Assembly (NCBI GenBank): GCA_032622095.1 | Contig: CP136067.1 | Location: forward strand, 39,103,549-39,167,548 | Source: Siphonodentalium dalli | Lineage: Eukaryota; Mollusca; Scaphopoda; Gadilida; Siphonodentaliidae | Reading direction: 5' to 3' | DNA length: 64,000 nucleotides | Part shown: positions 21,812 to 32,374 of the stretch, piece after piece | Layout: each line of letters opens with the position of its first letter | How positions within the stretch are numbered: position 1 is the first letter of the stretch | Notes under the pieces: generated by a model | The model's input: only the letters and a program-made list of their open reading frames with translations | Told to the model about the DNA's origin: nothing | Database searches by the model: none | Position numbers and translations under genes: made by a program

Positions 21812-23235
21812 ATGCCTAAAGCTCAAAACAAAACCCGAGGAAATACTAACCGCCAAGAGCGGCCAAAAGATCAGGCATATTTAGATCACTCATCTCTCAT
21901 TAAATTGCTTTACAAAATCTTGCAATTATGGCACCACATCTTTTTTCTGGAGGACTGTTTGGCCAGAAAGGTCCTCCCAAAAGGCATTCAAACAATCGTG
22001 GAACGAGAGCAAAAGAAACTCTTTCGGCCAGTATCACCTTCTAGTATTATTTTTGACGCTCTCAAACTGGACACAAAAGAATGGGCATTCAACTGTATTA
22101 GGACACTGACAAGCTATTATAAAAAGAAATTGTTAGAAACAGAAACTCAGGTTCTTTCGGCCTTGTCTTCCAAAACTCTTGACTTTGACCATGCACAATC
22201 AACGGCTTTAAAATGGGGACAGAAGAATTTTGGCAAAAAACTTTCGACATTGGAACAAAACAAATTCTCAGAGACATGTAGTAATCTTCTGTCCTCCAAG
22301 GATGATAGGGTGTCTGTCCGCACTCCTAATAAACGTGCACGGTCGTCGCCGCAGGTGGCCCGCCAGCTGTTTCAGTTTCAGGCATCGACATCTGAAGCAA
22401 CACCGTCGAAACGACCATCTCTAGAACAAAGCGCCAGCCAGTACCGAATTCGCGACAACCAGCATCTCCAAAACGAAAATCAACACCGACCGGCAAATCG
22501 TCAACCAACAAGAAGAGACATTCGCCAGCCCGCTCGAACGCTGATCCCAATGCATCGATGGTAACACCCCCGTCACCAATCCAGTCGTCAACAGTTAAAT
22601 TCGTCCCGGGTAAGGGCAATCGTAAGTTTTCCACTAAATTCTCTAAATTCAGGCAACCTGTACCTCCGTCGGGGGATAAAATGGATTGATGTCTACCTAA
22701 ATTTCTTAAAACTCCGGTTCTAATTTGGGGCTCTTCTAACGTTTCCAATATTGATGTTGATCCACCCGCTAACGCCACCGTGGTATCATACCCGGGCGGC
22801 TCTCTTAAGCATTTCAGGAGCATGCTCAACCGACTACTTTCGCGGAATCACAAGGAAATGGCGATCAAAACCATCATTCTCAACATGGGGATCAACGACC
22901 GAGACAGCTGGAAAAATGACCGAAACAACAAGAAAGACGATGGCAGCACAGTAATGGGCGTTTTCAGCAATTTGGTATCGCATATCGGTAAAGTGTTCCC
23001 TAATGCCAAAATTCTCTTTCAGGAAATCAATTTCTCTTCTGAGTTATATTGCAGGGAACAAACTGTCATCCAAAACCTCAACGAAAAGGCAAAGAAAACC
23101 AGAAATTGCCAAGTCATCCCAGCAATTGTGCCAGAGGACTTTAAAGTCATTCATGACAACATCCATTGGACGACAGAGACAGCTGAGAAAATCTACAAGG
23201 GCTGGCAACCATTCATCGACCAGTCTTTAAACTAA
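21812..23235 (+). pseudogene. Penelope ORF1 with C-terminal SGNH-hydrolase-like domain, broken
   Basis: The first ATG after the candidate intron opens a frame that is basic with Ser/Pro/Arg-rich segments. Around 22400-22450 sense passes to another frame (…RQPASPKRKSTPTGKSST), which continues with one in-frame TGA (22687-22689) to 23235. That second part has all four SGNH blocks: IWGSSNV (Ser at 22735), YPGGSL, NMGIND and DNIHWT, so Ser, Gly, Asn and the D..H pair are present. SGNH/GDSL esterase-like domains occur in ORF1 of CR1-type LINEs and in giant Athena-type Penelope relatives. The role is unknown; RNP or membrane association is only a guess. One frameshift and one stop make this copy non-functional as read. 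Confidence 0.7.
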
Positions 23236-23375
23236 TTCCTCAGAAAGGCACCAGCCATGCAGATAGGGTCGGCCTAGGGACTGAAATAATCAACCTGGTT
23301 TCGCACCTTACTCTGACAACTGGTGAGAAATCTTTATTAACACATGGCCTGACATTTTGCCCCACCCCATCAGAA

Positions 23376-25472
23376 ATGAAACCAAAACCTAAAACTCTTG
23401 ATGTGGGCGACGGAAAGGTCATTGTTATGGAGGACGGTATTTACCACATGGAAATGAAGGGAGTTCCAGCAAGCACACAATTTTTCGATACAACAGCCAA
23501 AGCTTATCGATATAGAAACTCGGTGGGTGGTAAAAATCTTTTTAAATATCCATCGGGTTTGGCTCCTTCACCAAGCAAAGTTCCTTCCTGTATTTCGGAA
23601 GTAGCTAAACAAGTCAAATCTGACGTTTCAAACATACAAAACTTTCACCAAGAGGACAACCTCACTAATAACGAGAGAACTGCTCTTAAGAAACTGCGCA
23701 ACAATAAACACATCATTATTAAACCATGTGACAAAGGCAGTGCGGTCGTCATTCTTTCTAAAGATAACTACATTAAAGAGGCGATGCGCCAACTAAGCAA
23801 CACAAACCATTATACACCAATTTGGAAAGAAAACACCTATAGATTTAGTCACATTCTAAAGCGCTTGCTGGATCAAACCTTCATTGACAAAAAACAATTG
23901 GAGTATCTATATTCGGACCGGGAAAAATCGAAAAACAGATCTATATACTTTTTACCCAAGGTCCACAAAAAGTTAAGTTCTTGGACTGATGAATACACAC
24001 CCCTTGGTCGGCCGATCGTATCGGATTGCAGTTCTGAATCATATATCATATCCCAGTATATTGATTTTTATCTGAAGCCTATCGCAACCCGACATCCCAG
24101 TTATTTGAAAGATACAGAGGACTTTCTGATCAAACTATCAAAAATTGAAGTTCCTTCGTCTGCATACCTCATTACCCTCGATGTCCGCTCTATGTATACC
24201 AATATAGGCATCACAGAGGGCTTGAAATCTATTAGAAGGGCATTCGAATTCTACTCAGATCCCGATAGGCCCAGCGAGGAAATATTTCAATTATTGGAAC
24301 TTTCTCTCAGGGGAAATGATTTCGAATTTAACGGCCAATACTTCCTTCAAATCTCGGGGTGTAGCATTGGCAAGAAATTCAGTCCTAACTTTGCTTCAAT
24401 TTTCATGGCGGATTGGGAGAAAGGGGCTCTAGAAAATTGTGAGAAAAAACCATTAGCATACCATAGGTTCTTGGATGACATTTTCATTATTTGGACACAC
24501 AGTCGGGATGATTTTAATGTTTTCTTAGATGTATTGAATTCTCATAATGAAACCATTAAACTTGATGAAACAATTTCGGAAACCAGTATTGATTTCCTTG
24601 ATTTAACTGTTTTCAAAGGGCCACAATTCCATTCCACTAATGTACTAGATACCAAGTTGTATACCAAACCAACAGATTCTCATCGGCTTCTACATCTTAA
24701 ATCATTTCACCCACCAAAAGTTTTCAAAGGGCTAATCAAATCACAAATCATTCGATATCACAGAAACTGCACGAACAGAAGCGACCTAAATTCAGCTTGT
24801 TCGACATTATTCCAGGCTTTGCAACCGCGCGGGTACTCCAAGCGATTACTCCGCCAAGTAAAGTCCGAAACCATAAAAGAAATAGAATCATTGAGCCAGG
24901 ACCCGGTGCCAACCGAGCCGAGTAGAATTCGGCATAATCGGACGACGCGGGGCGATGGAACAGTTTCATTCTGCAACAAGGAAAAATGTTACATAAACAG
25001 AATGAAATATATGACTCTCGGTGGGGTTTTCACAAGCGAACAAACCCGCATATCTTATCAAATGAGAGGACAATTTGATTGTGATACAGAGAATGTTATT
25101 TACCTGATCACCTGCAAAACATGTCGTTTACAATATGTGGGTCAGACACAAAACGCACTTCGCTCACGAATGACCAACCATCTCTCAGATATTCGATTAG
25201 ATAATGATTTTAGTGTTGCAAACCATTTTAATTTACCTGATCATGATGTAAGATTCCATTTCAGCTTTCAGCCAATCGAACAAACACCAATTCTAACCGA
25301 GGATAATGAAACCAAATCGAAGCGCTTGGAACGCGAAAATCATTGGATGGGCGTTCTCAAAACATATCATCCTTTTGGAATGAATCAAGACTACATTGGG
25401 ACTCGTCAGAAACACCTGTGCTTCCCGCTATTGTTCAATCGCAGAAATGTTGAAATCGCAAGCATTTACTAA
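23376..25472 (+). CDS. Penelope ORF2: reverse transcriptase plus GIY-YIG endonuclease
   Basis: 698 codons from the first ATG. RT domain ~100-480: DKGSAVVIL (~118), LPKVHKK, GRPIVSDC, TLDVRSMYTN (~268, first catalytic Asp), GCSIGKKFSPNFASIFM, FLDDIF (~364, catalytic DD), IDFLDLTVF, LYTKPTDSH. A Cys pair (CNKEKC) follows. GIY-YIG endonuclease ~574-640: VIYLITCKTC, QYVGQT, LRSRMTNH. This layout is diagnostic of EN-positive Penelope-like elements. The frame is open well upstream of the ATG and encodes the conserved leader (INLVSHLTLTTGEKSLLTHG, then LTFCPTP), so translation probably starts earlier or by frameshifting from ORF1. No disabling lesion seen. Confidence 0.93.
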   Translation: MKPKPKTLDVGDGKVIVMEDGIYHMEMKGVPASTQFFDTTAKAYRYRNSVGGKNLFKYPSGLAPSPSKVPSCISEVAKQVKSDVSNIQNFHQEDNLTNNERTALKKLRNNKHIIIKPCDKGSAVVILSKDNYIKEAMRQLSNTNHYTPIWKENTYRFSHILKRLLDQTFIDKKQLEYLYSDREKSKNRSIYFLPKVHKKLSSWTDEYTPLGRPIVSDCSSESYIISQYIDFYLKPIATRHPSYLKDTEDFLIKLSKIEVPSSAYLITLDVRSMYTNIGITEGLKSIRRAFEFYSDPDRPSEEIFQLLELSLRGNDFEFNGQYFLQISGCSIGKKFSPNFASIFMADWEKGALENCEKKPLAYHRFLDDIFIIWTHSRDDFNVFLDVLNSHNETIKLDETISETSIDFLDLTVFKGPQFHSTNVLDTKLYTKPTDSHRLLHLKSFHPPKVFKGLIKSQIIRYHRNCTNRSDLNSACSTLFQALQPRGYSKRLLRQVKSETIKEIESLSQDPVPTEPSRIRHNRTTRGDGTVSFCNKEKCYINRMKYMTLGGVFTSEQTRISYQMRGQFDCDTENVIYLITCKTCRLQYVGQTQNALRSRMTNHLSDIRLDNDFSVANHFNLPDHDVRFHFSFQPIEQTPILTEDNETKSKRLERENHWMGVLKTYHPFGMNQDYIGTRQKHLCFPLLFNRRNVEIASIY

Positions 25473-25739
25473 CGAAATTTCACAGAAATAAACTCTCAAT
25501 TACCTGAAATTCTCGACAAACGAGTGATTATAGCTTATAGAAAGAATCCGAGTTTACGCGACATGCTTGTTAGATCAAAATTGCGTCATGATCAAACATA
25601 ATCAGCAGTACCTTTCATAATCCTTCATGTCTCAATGACAAACCTTAAACTCATTAGCGAGTTCCAACGATTCATTTACGTAAGAAATCGCGCCCGCGAC
25701 CTGAGCCCGTGCATACTTAATTTTTTCACAAAAACACAC

Positions 25740-25817
25740 ACACACACACACTCCCCCACCCTCACACACACACACCCTCTAACACACACACACAGATTTC
25801 CCAAAATATATAATAGA
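25740..25817 (-). mobile_element. Helitron 5'-terminal fragment with CA tract
   Basis: A CA-rich tract and AGATTTCCCAAAATATATAA end with GA at 25817, directly against the CTAG of the next Helitron. Same end type as 16880-16900. Only the terminal piece is present. Confidence 0.6.
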
Positions 25818-26689
25818 CTAGCAGGTTAGCCCGCCACTGGCGGCATTCGTCCCATGGCTTTGTTTCAGAAACATGACATTTTTGAAAATTATTTTGTTTT
25901 TATTTATTTTTGTTTTTTATTTTTGAATATGAATTTAATGTTTTTTAAATTTAATATATTTTGTTTCTGAATTGTTTTTTTATTGTTAATTTTTTTTAAT
26001 TTTAAATTGTTTTAATTAAATTGTAAATTGTTTTTTTTTATTTTAAATTGTTTTAATTAAATTGTAAATTGTTTTATATAATTTTTTTGTTTCTGGCGGA
26101 AAAATTTACCCGTAGAAATCCCCCCTTCCTAGGAACGACAGACAACGCATTCTTTGTTTCGCGAAATCTCTCTACGATAACATTGCATTGAATTTAAAAC
26201 AAACGCTTCCCGTCGGGAAATCTGTCTTCGGGTCGTTGTTGTTGGCATCACGGCTCCCCGAAAACTCTCACATTGCCGAAAACGTGTATTTAGTAATATC
26301 GTTGTTGTTGATATTTACGGCTTGGGGGCTATTTTCTTATTTAGCAAGTTTGAGCTCAATCGGTTAGTCTATAAAGGACACACTCATATATATGACACTT
26401 CCCGTAGGTAGCAAGTTTGAGCTCAATCGGCATTCCCTGGAATTTCCCGTAGATTGGCAGATTCCAGTAGTTTTATAACGGTATATCTGGGGAGAAATCT
26501 GATGCTATATTCGTGATTATCTGGGATGATTTCGGTATATACCGAAGTACTGTAAAAACAGAGCGCGCCATCCGTGCTCGCAGGGAATAAATTTCGAGCG
26601 ATAACGTTTGCGTTCCCGTATAACTCTGCAGATGCGAATAACGTTGAATGGGAAACTATGGAATCCTATTACGGCCACTTGCTAATGGC

Positions 26690-27060
26690 GCTTTCGGCGC
26701 TTTCGGCGCGATGCGCCGAAAGCGCCGAAAGCGACAAAAAGTGCGCCATTAGTAACGCGCCGAAAGCGCCGAAAGCGCCGAAAGCGCCGAAAGCGCCGAA
26801 AGCGACAAAAAGTGCGCCGTAACGGCGCACTATTTGTCGCTTTCGGCGCTTTCGGCGCTTTCGGCGCGGTGCGACAAAATGTGCGCCATTAGCGTTATTT
26901 CGGCGCGCGCCGAAAGCCCCGAAAGCGACAAAATATGCGCCGTTACGGCGCACTTTTTGTCGCTTTCGGCGCTTTCGGCGCTTTCGGCGCACCGCGCCGA
27001 AAGCGACAAAATATGCGCCGTTAGTAACGCGCCGAAAGCGCCGAAAGCGACAAAAAGTGC
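26690..27060. repeat. Array of GGCGCTTTC 9-mers, left end of the 3-kb element
   Basis: Runs of GGCGCTTTC and its complement alternate in blocks, joined by GACAAAAAGTGCGCC-type spacers, so successive blocks form long hairpins. It translates as APK, ALS or FGA tripeptide repeats; these frames are by-products. Confidence 0.9.
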
Positions 27061-27699
27061 AGCGTTTCCGGCATGCGTAACGAGGTGTAACTTCTGTATG
27101 CCATTAAAATGGAGGCGTTTATTGTTGACAATTTTTTTCTAAATTTTACACACCGTGAAATTATCTATAAGTTTTATCAGAAATATGGAATTACAATTAG
27201 GTGAGTGAACTTCAAAAGCCACAGCTCCTGAACCCCCCCCCCATTCGCATGGATGCATGGATGTGGTAACGGAGAGTCCAACATGTTCTCTGCCTTGTTT
27301 GTTCAATGTTATAAAGTTCCATGTTAGAACATAAAAAAAGTTCCCATGTTTTGCACTGATGGAATAATATCTCTACAAGCACTATGCAGAGTAAAGTTTC
27401 ATGGCACAATCTGGGGGGAGGGGTTCTTCTGACTTCAATTTCAACTACATGTTTGGGGGGGGGGGGGTGTCCACCTTGGGAAATTCCAAATCCCCCCTTT
27501 AGTCAGAATCAGACCAACACAAGTTTTTGAATAATTCCATTTGCACCCCCCCCCCCCCTTGAACCTCAGTCAGGCCTAATTTCTAATATATTCATAAGCC
27601 ATGGTTTTATATTTCTATATTCCTGGTATGAGAACATTGACAGATATTTTAACCTGAACATTTATTAGTTATTTGAAAATTTCAAACCTCATACTCCCC

Positions 27700-28300
27700 T
27701 CAGGTTGGAAAATTCTTCAAGTGATGACCATTTCTGTCCACAAATTTGACCAAATGTAGTAAAATATTGTTTTGCTAAACTAATTAGCAGTTTTGTATTG
27801 GCCATGTGGATGTGGGGCAATGACACACCGGGCCGACCATGGTTCGATCCGGTGTGCGAAAATTTTGAAATCTTAACAAGAAAATTTTGAAATCGTAACA
27901 TCTACACTAGCCTCAAGCCTTCCTACCGTTGTAAATTTAAACCCTACACCCCCCACTTAGGTTGGAAAATTTTCAACTGATGACAATTCCAATGACAATG
28001 TTGACCAAATGTATGACAATATTGTTTTCTTAAATTAACTAGAAGTTTTTGACTGGCCACGGGGGAGGGACCAGGACACAAGCTTTCCAAGTGTTGGAAA
28101 TTTCCAATCTGTTACCCCCCCTAAGGTTGGAAAATTTCCAACTGATGACCATTTCTGTCCAAAGTTTTTACCAAACATAGGAACATTCCCCCCCCCAATA
28201 AATTGTTTTATAATCAAACTACAAGAACATATTTCACCTATTGTTGGTGTGAAATTTCCAACTAATGTTTTGGCAAGTATGAAATTTCCAACTGTTATAC
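27700..28300. repeat. Degenerate ~110-bp repeats inside the 3-kb element
   Basis: Three related segments near 27703, 27958 and 28122 share GGTTGGAAAATT(T)...CAA(C)TGATGAC, then ACCAAA and a TATTGTTTT...AACTA..AGTTTT tail. C-runs separate them. Confidence 0.6.
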
Positions 28301-28411
28301 TTTTGACCAAAGTTGGGGGGCTAACTACTAGTATACGTGCGAAATAAATCTCTGTAGTTCCACTGGTAACGATGCTACCGGAATTTGCCTGTAAATATCA
28401 TGCAAATTATC

Positions 28412-28669
28412 TCACAAGAATAAATCATACAGGTATTTGGAGGTAGCACTGGTAGTACAAGTGGAACTATATAAATGTTTCTTCCGATGTCTTTCGCTCT
28501 GGTAAAGATGCATGTTAGGTGCATATTTCCGTTCATATTCTGGCACCATGTGGTTTTCTATGACGAAATGCCCACAAAAATGTACCTTGCAAACTTGCCA
28601 GCGTATGAACGTACCCTGAATCATGCCAGAAGCTGGGGTTTGTCCCACAAAAATATTCATGATTGCCAA
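28412..28669 (-). CDS. Unassigned frame inside the 3-kb element
   Basis: 85 codons on the minus strand (MNIFVGQTPASGMIQGTF...), overlapped by an antisense frame of 131 codons (28475-28870). Neither has a recognisable domain. If the 3-kb element ever coded for a transposase, a remnant would lie here, but nothing seen supports this. Confidence 0.15.
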   Translation of the reverse strand: MAIMNIFVGQTPASGMIQGTFIRWQVCKVHFCGHFVIENHMVPEYERKYAPNMHLYQSERHRKKHLYSSTCTTSATSKYLYDLFL

Positions 28670-29384
28670 TTACTCAATAAATATATTCACTGCAAGTCTA
28701 TCACAGCTAGTGACAGTCAGTTGTGGTGTTCAATTATTAACAGACTTTTTCATTATATTACATTTAATTACATGCGGCAACACTCACTTAAAAAGTTGCT
28801 CAAATGTATGCATACTAATCACTTGACTATATTTAGACTCATTTATAGTGAAAATTCATACATGTGTTAAGTACCATATTAATAAATAATTTTAAATCTG
28901 AATAATGACAAATTATAGCATTTAGAGGTGTATCTACAGCAAAATTCAGCCCCTCCCTTTTAAAATTGATACATAGGCCTATACATTGTACACATATGGC
29001 CATGTCCGATCTGCACTGAGGTGCCGGGAGCATCCAAGGGCATCGGGGGGGGAGAGCCTACAAAAATGGCACTTTTCTGCCCAAAAAAGGGAATTTTCTC
29101 CGCAAACTCGGAAAAAACAACCATAAATTCATTGTGGCAAAAATCCCTATTTTAAAGGTATTTGTCGGTTTTTATGGCCGTTTTTGACAAAAAATTAATA
29201 TTCCTTGTGAAATTGGTGGTATTTGGACCCAAAAAGTTACATTTTGCTATAAAAACACGAGATTAAACACAGCATTTTCTGTCTCCAGAAAAAGGGCAAG
29301 TCCTGCCCCCTTGGTCAAGGGCAGGGGATCAGCTGCCCCCTCTTCCGGCACCCCTGCTGGGCTGATCACATACTTAATTGTATA

Positions 29385-29645
29385 CATGCGCTAATGGCGC
29401 ACCACGCCGAATGCCCTAATGGCGCACCGCGCTAATGGCGCACTTTCTGTCGCTTTCGGCGCTTTCGGCGCTTTCGGCGCGCGCCGAAACAACGCTAATG
29501 GCGCACTTTTTGTCGCTTTCGGCGCGCGCGCCGAAAGCGCCGAAAGCGACAAAAAGTGCGCCGATCGGCGCACATTTTGTCGCTTTCGGCGCTTTCGGCG
29601 CGATGCGCCGAAAGCGACAAAAAGTGCGCCGAAAGCGCCATTAGC
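29385..29645. repeat. Array of GGCGCTTTC 9-mers, right end of the 3-kb element
   Basis: Mirror of the left array: blocks of GGCGCTTTC and GAAAGCGCC with AAAAAGTGCGCC spacers, leading into the right terminal repeat. Confidence 0.9.
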
Positions 29646-29925
29646 AAGTGGCCGTAAAAGGATTCCATAGGAAACAGACGCTCTTTATAGAGATGCGTCA
29701 AAAACAAACGCTCATTAAATAATCACTTGATTAACCCCCGTCGTGCCTTTGCGGTGATTTGAGATTGGAGAACGGGTGCTCTGAGCTTCTCTAAACCGCG
29801 ACTACGGCGGTGTCGGTGGGATTTTACACTTACATACGAAATTTGATCTCAATCTGTACACGCGTTTTGGATTCTATGAAGTACACACACACACACACAT
29901 ATACGAAGTCTCAAAATATATAGTA

Positions 29926-30616
29926 CTAGCAGGTTAGCCCGCCACCGGCGGCTTGTCCGAAACATGACATTTTTATATATATTTTTTAAATTTTTAGCTC
30001 CACGCGTTACAATAAGAACAATTTGTACCCGGTAGCTCCACCAGTTTCCGAGATCTGGTCTGCGCATGAAAATTTGTACCCGGCGCAAGATACATTCACA
30101 TGCCAAATTTCAAGTCGATAGCTCCACCCGTTTCCGAGATCTCGTCTGCGCATGCGCTGCACGGGCGTCGCACGGGCTCGGCGACCCGATAAAATTTGTA
30201 CCCGGCGCAAGATACATTCACATAGCAAATTTCAAGTCGATAGCTCCACCCGTTTCCGAGATCTCGTCTGCGCATGCGCTGCACGGGCGTCGCACGGGCT
30301 CGCCAATACGACAACGACCACCGCCTGGTCAAACTACACACACGTACCAAGTTTCGTCCCGATCGGTCGAGAATCGTAGATTTGTATGACGTACAACACA
30401 CACACAAACATAAATATATAAGAGAGATATGTAAATTAGATAGATTGTATCAAAATATATAGGAGAGATATGTAAATGATCTACACACCATTACTGGTGT
30501 TTGTCAAAGTTTAGTGGGGTATATCAATACTCATTCACGATCATATCATTGAGGTCCGGAGGGTGTGGGCTATCTCTCGAATACAAGGAGTTCTCAAAAT
30601 ATATAGAAGAGATAGA
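29926..30616 (-). mobile_element. Helitron, second copy of 18470-19278
   Basis: Same ends and body as 18470-19278, but with two 122-bp units (AAGTCGATAG at about 30114 and 30236) instead of three. The 5' end is estimated. Confidence 0.7.
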
Positions 30617-31608
30617 TAAGACAATGCTAGACAACTTTCGGTTTTCGATTCCGTAAATTCGTTGCATTTCTGACTCACTTAACCGATTATGGCCGCGTAA
30701 ACGGCATTGTCAAGGCAAGACAACTTTCGGTGTCCGATTCCGTAAATTCGTTGCATTTCTGACTCACTGAAACGATTATGGCCGCGTAAACGAATTGTCG
30801 CTTGTTTTTCTTCTTCCAAAAGTGAAAGAAAACATCTTTACACTGTCAAATGCAGTGGAATGTCCAAAACAACTTTTGTATACTTTGAAGTGAGAAAATT
30901 GCTTCGAATCGCTGCATTAACATGCACTCTATGGTTGGTGATTATCGCAATACGATAGGGGAACACTCCGACGTTCGTACTCAGATTTCACCAATTTTTG
31001 TACCTTGCTTGCCTGTCCGGGAAAATGGCCAATTTGATTCTATTTGTCGTTATATATATATATTTATCAACCCATTTGTTTTTCCTTTTCATAAAAATAA
31101 AATAAAACAAGCCGAAGATGATATGTTTAAAATGTCTTAAGCATGAAATTGGCGATAAGTTGTTATCAGAGTACGTTATACTTGTGATAGTTGCGTTACG
31201 CACACGGTGTTCCCCTATCGTATTAGCAAATGTGACTCTTTCTCATTGGTCGATATTTAATATACATATTATTTTTTTCTGACCGTGTTTTCGTAAACAA
31301 AGCCACATGAATATCGACCAATCAGACAGAGGACATATTTTGCCACGATTAATAGCGAATCAGGTCATGTTTATGCATCGATTAGAAAGATTTCTACGAC
31401 TTGAAAGTATAAAACAGGTTTATATCGGCATTCTAGAGCAGTGTACATGATACGGAGGGTTTCTATCACTTTTGGAAGTAGCAATATACGCGACAATACC
31501 GTTTACCCGACCATAATCGGTGCAGTGAGTCAGAAATTCAACGGTGACGGTCGTACTGCGTTATTCCGTACCAAATATTGTCACCCCCCCCCCCCCCCCC
31601 CTGTGGTA
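30617..31608. mobile_element. Long-TIR MITE, complete copy with a nested MITE
   Basis: The left arm (~30635-30835) and right arm (~31450-31575) are inverted copies over >120 bp (CCGATTATGG...GTAAACGG.ATTGTC; TTCCAAAAGTGA.AGAAA). A second inner inverted pair, CATTGGTCGATATT / AATATCGACCAATC, lies at 31236 and 31311. The left arm contains a ~94-bp internal duplication. No ORF. It is interrupted at 30949-31224. Confidence 0.75.
30949..31224. mobile_element. 276-bp MITE nested in the long-TIR element
   Basis: Perfect 18-bp inverted ends AATACGATAGGGGAACAC / GTGTTCCCCTATCGTATT. The related element at 36976-37590 lacks it (TCCGC|AGCAAT near 37203), confirming a discrete insertion. If the outer TA is a target duplication, this is Tc1/mariner-like. 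No coding capacity. Confidence 0.8.
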
Positions 31609-32374
31609 TGTATATAAGGTATATTTTCAATATTTTTTGGCTACCAGCTCCCCGTGTCTATATCTTGACGTGCCACATAGATTTGCTGATTAATTATGAC
31701 AAAACAACCAAAGCACGAGACAAAACAGGTTCAATGTGAAATGAGAGTGACACGTGTTGTAAATTTATCCTCGCATACATGATGAGCATTTCTTAATAAA
31801 ATAGAAAGGAAACAATAGAAATGTTTAGATCCTATCTTCGCCCGTTAAGAAATATCACTCTGCACTGTTCGCCCCTGTAGTTTGTTGATACAATCTGTAC
31901 AACACAGAGTGAGAATGTGTGCACGAGTACATGTAGATGCGAACGGGTTGTGGTCACTGCACGTTCAATGGAGATTTCCAGTTAATCCCATTGTGCGTGG
32001 TCAATTGTGACAATGTGGATGAAGATGTTCATCTAGGATAAACGTATTTTCGTGATTCTTTCTTACCCTTTATAATGGTAAATTATCCAAAACAGATTAA
32101 TTTTGAATCTCTCAAAAGGTATATAATCCGGGTGAGTTGTTGAGTTTGTTGTTTCTTTGCAGATATCGGAATGGTAGCCAACTAATGAACATCGATTCTT
32201 GTATCGTATTTTCGTGTTATTATCAGCAATCGATAGAGGCGTGCAAACCACATTAAAAATGTAGCTCAATCGGGCTATGATAGACGAAATGAGCTATATA
32301 GAACATTTTGCATGTGTGCCCGCCCGACACACAGGCACTTTGTAGAAAACAATGTTTATATATATATATATATA
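31609..32374. other. Intergenic DNA without recognised features
   Basis: Begins after a run of about 18 C (31584-31601). No gene or repeat family identified; ends in a TA microsatellite next to a Helitron end. Confidence 0.45.

Larger units (their letters stand above)
19497..25735 (+). mobile_element. Penelope-like retroelement, 5'-truncated copy followed by a full copy
   Basis: A truncated ORF2 plus 3' region (19497-~21470) is followed directly by a 5' region, ORF1 and ORF2 of a second, full copy (to ~25735). The 3' regions after ORF2 (21054-~21330 and 25473-~25735) are nearly identical, so the middle segment acts as the shared pseudo-LTR typical of Penelope-like elements. Divergence between copies is a few substitutions and small deletions, indicating recent activity. 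The right end runs into CACACA repeats and a Helitron fragment. Confidence 0.9.
26657..29669. mobile_element. 3,013-bp terminal-inverted-repeat element with CG-rich arrays at both ends
   Basis: The outer 44 bp on each side are inverted copies with one mismatch, beginning TATGGAATCC. Flanks GGAAAC (26651-26656) and GGAAAC (29670-29675) are a 6-bp target duplication. The uninterrupted Helitron copy has a single GGAAAC (18205-18210), so ends and insertion are fully defined. The subterminal 260-400 bp are 9-mer arrays. The interior has degenerate ~110-bp repeats and no clear transposase. TA-starting ends with a 6-bp duplication might fit IS3EU- or Dada-like groups; this is unverified recollection. 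Confidence 0.88.
25818..29925 (-). mobile_element. Helitron, second copy of 17371-18469, split by a 3-kb insertion
   Basis: Same 3' end (hairpin GCCGCCAGTGGCGGGC, CTAG at 25818) and nearly the same sequence as 17371-18469. It is interrupted at 26657-29669 by a TIR element; without that and one target duplication it is ~1,089 bp. It abuts the next Helitron's CTAG at 29926. Confidence 0.8.

Noticed and set aside
26574-27142. Repetitive-protein ORFs (APK, ALS, FGA repeats)
   Set aside because: Pure by-products of the GGCGCTTTC array, open in several frames and on both strands.
27234-27560. C- and G-runs (also at 7750, 31584, 37989, 54573) as functional G-quadruplex or i-motif sites
   Set aside because: Single homopolymer runs, not four spaced G-tracts; likely ordinary homopolymers and prone to length error.
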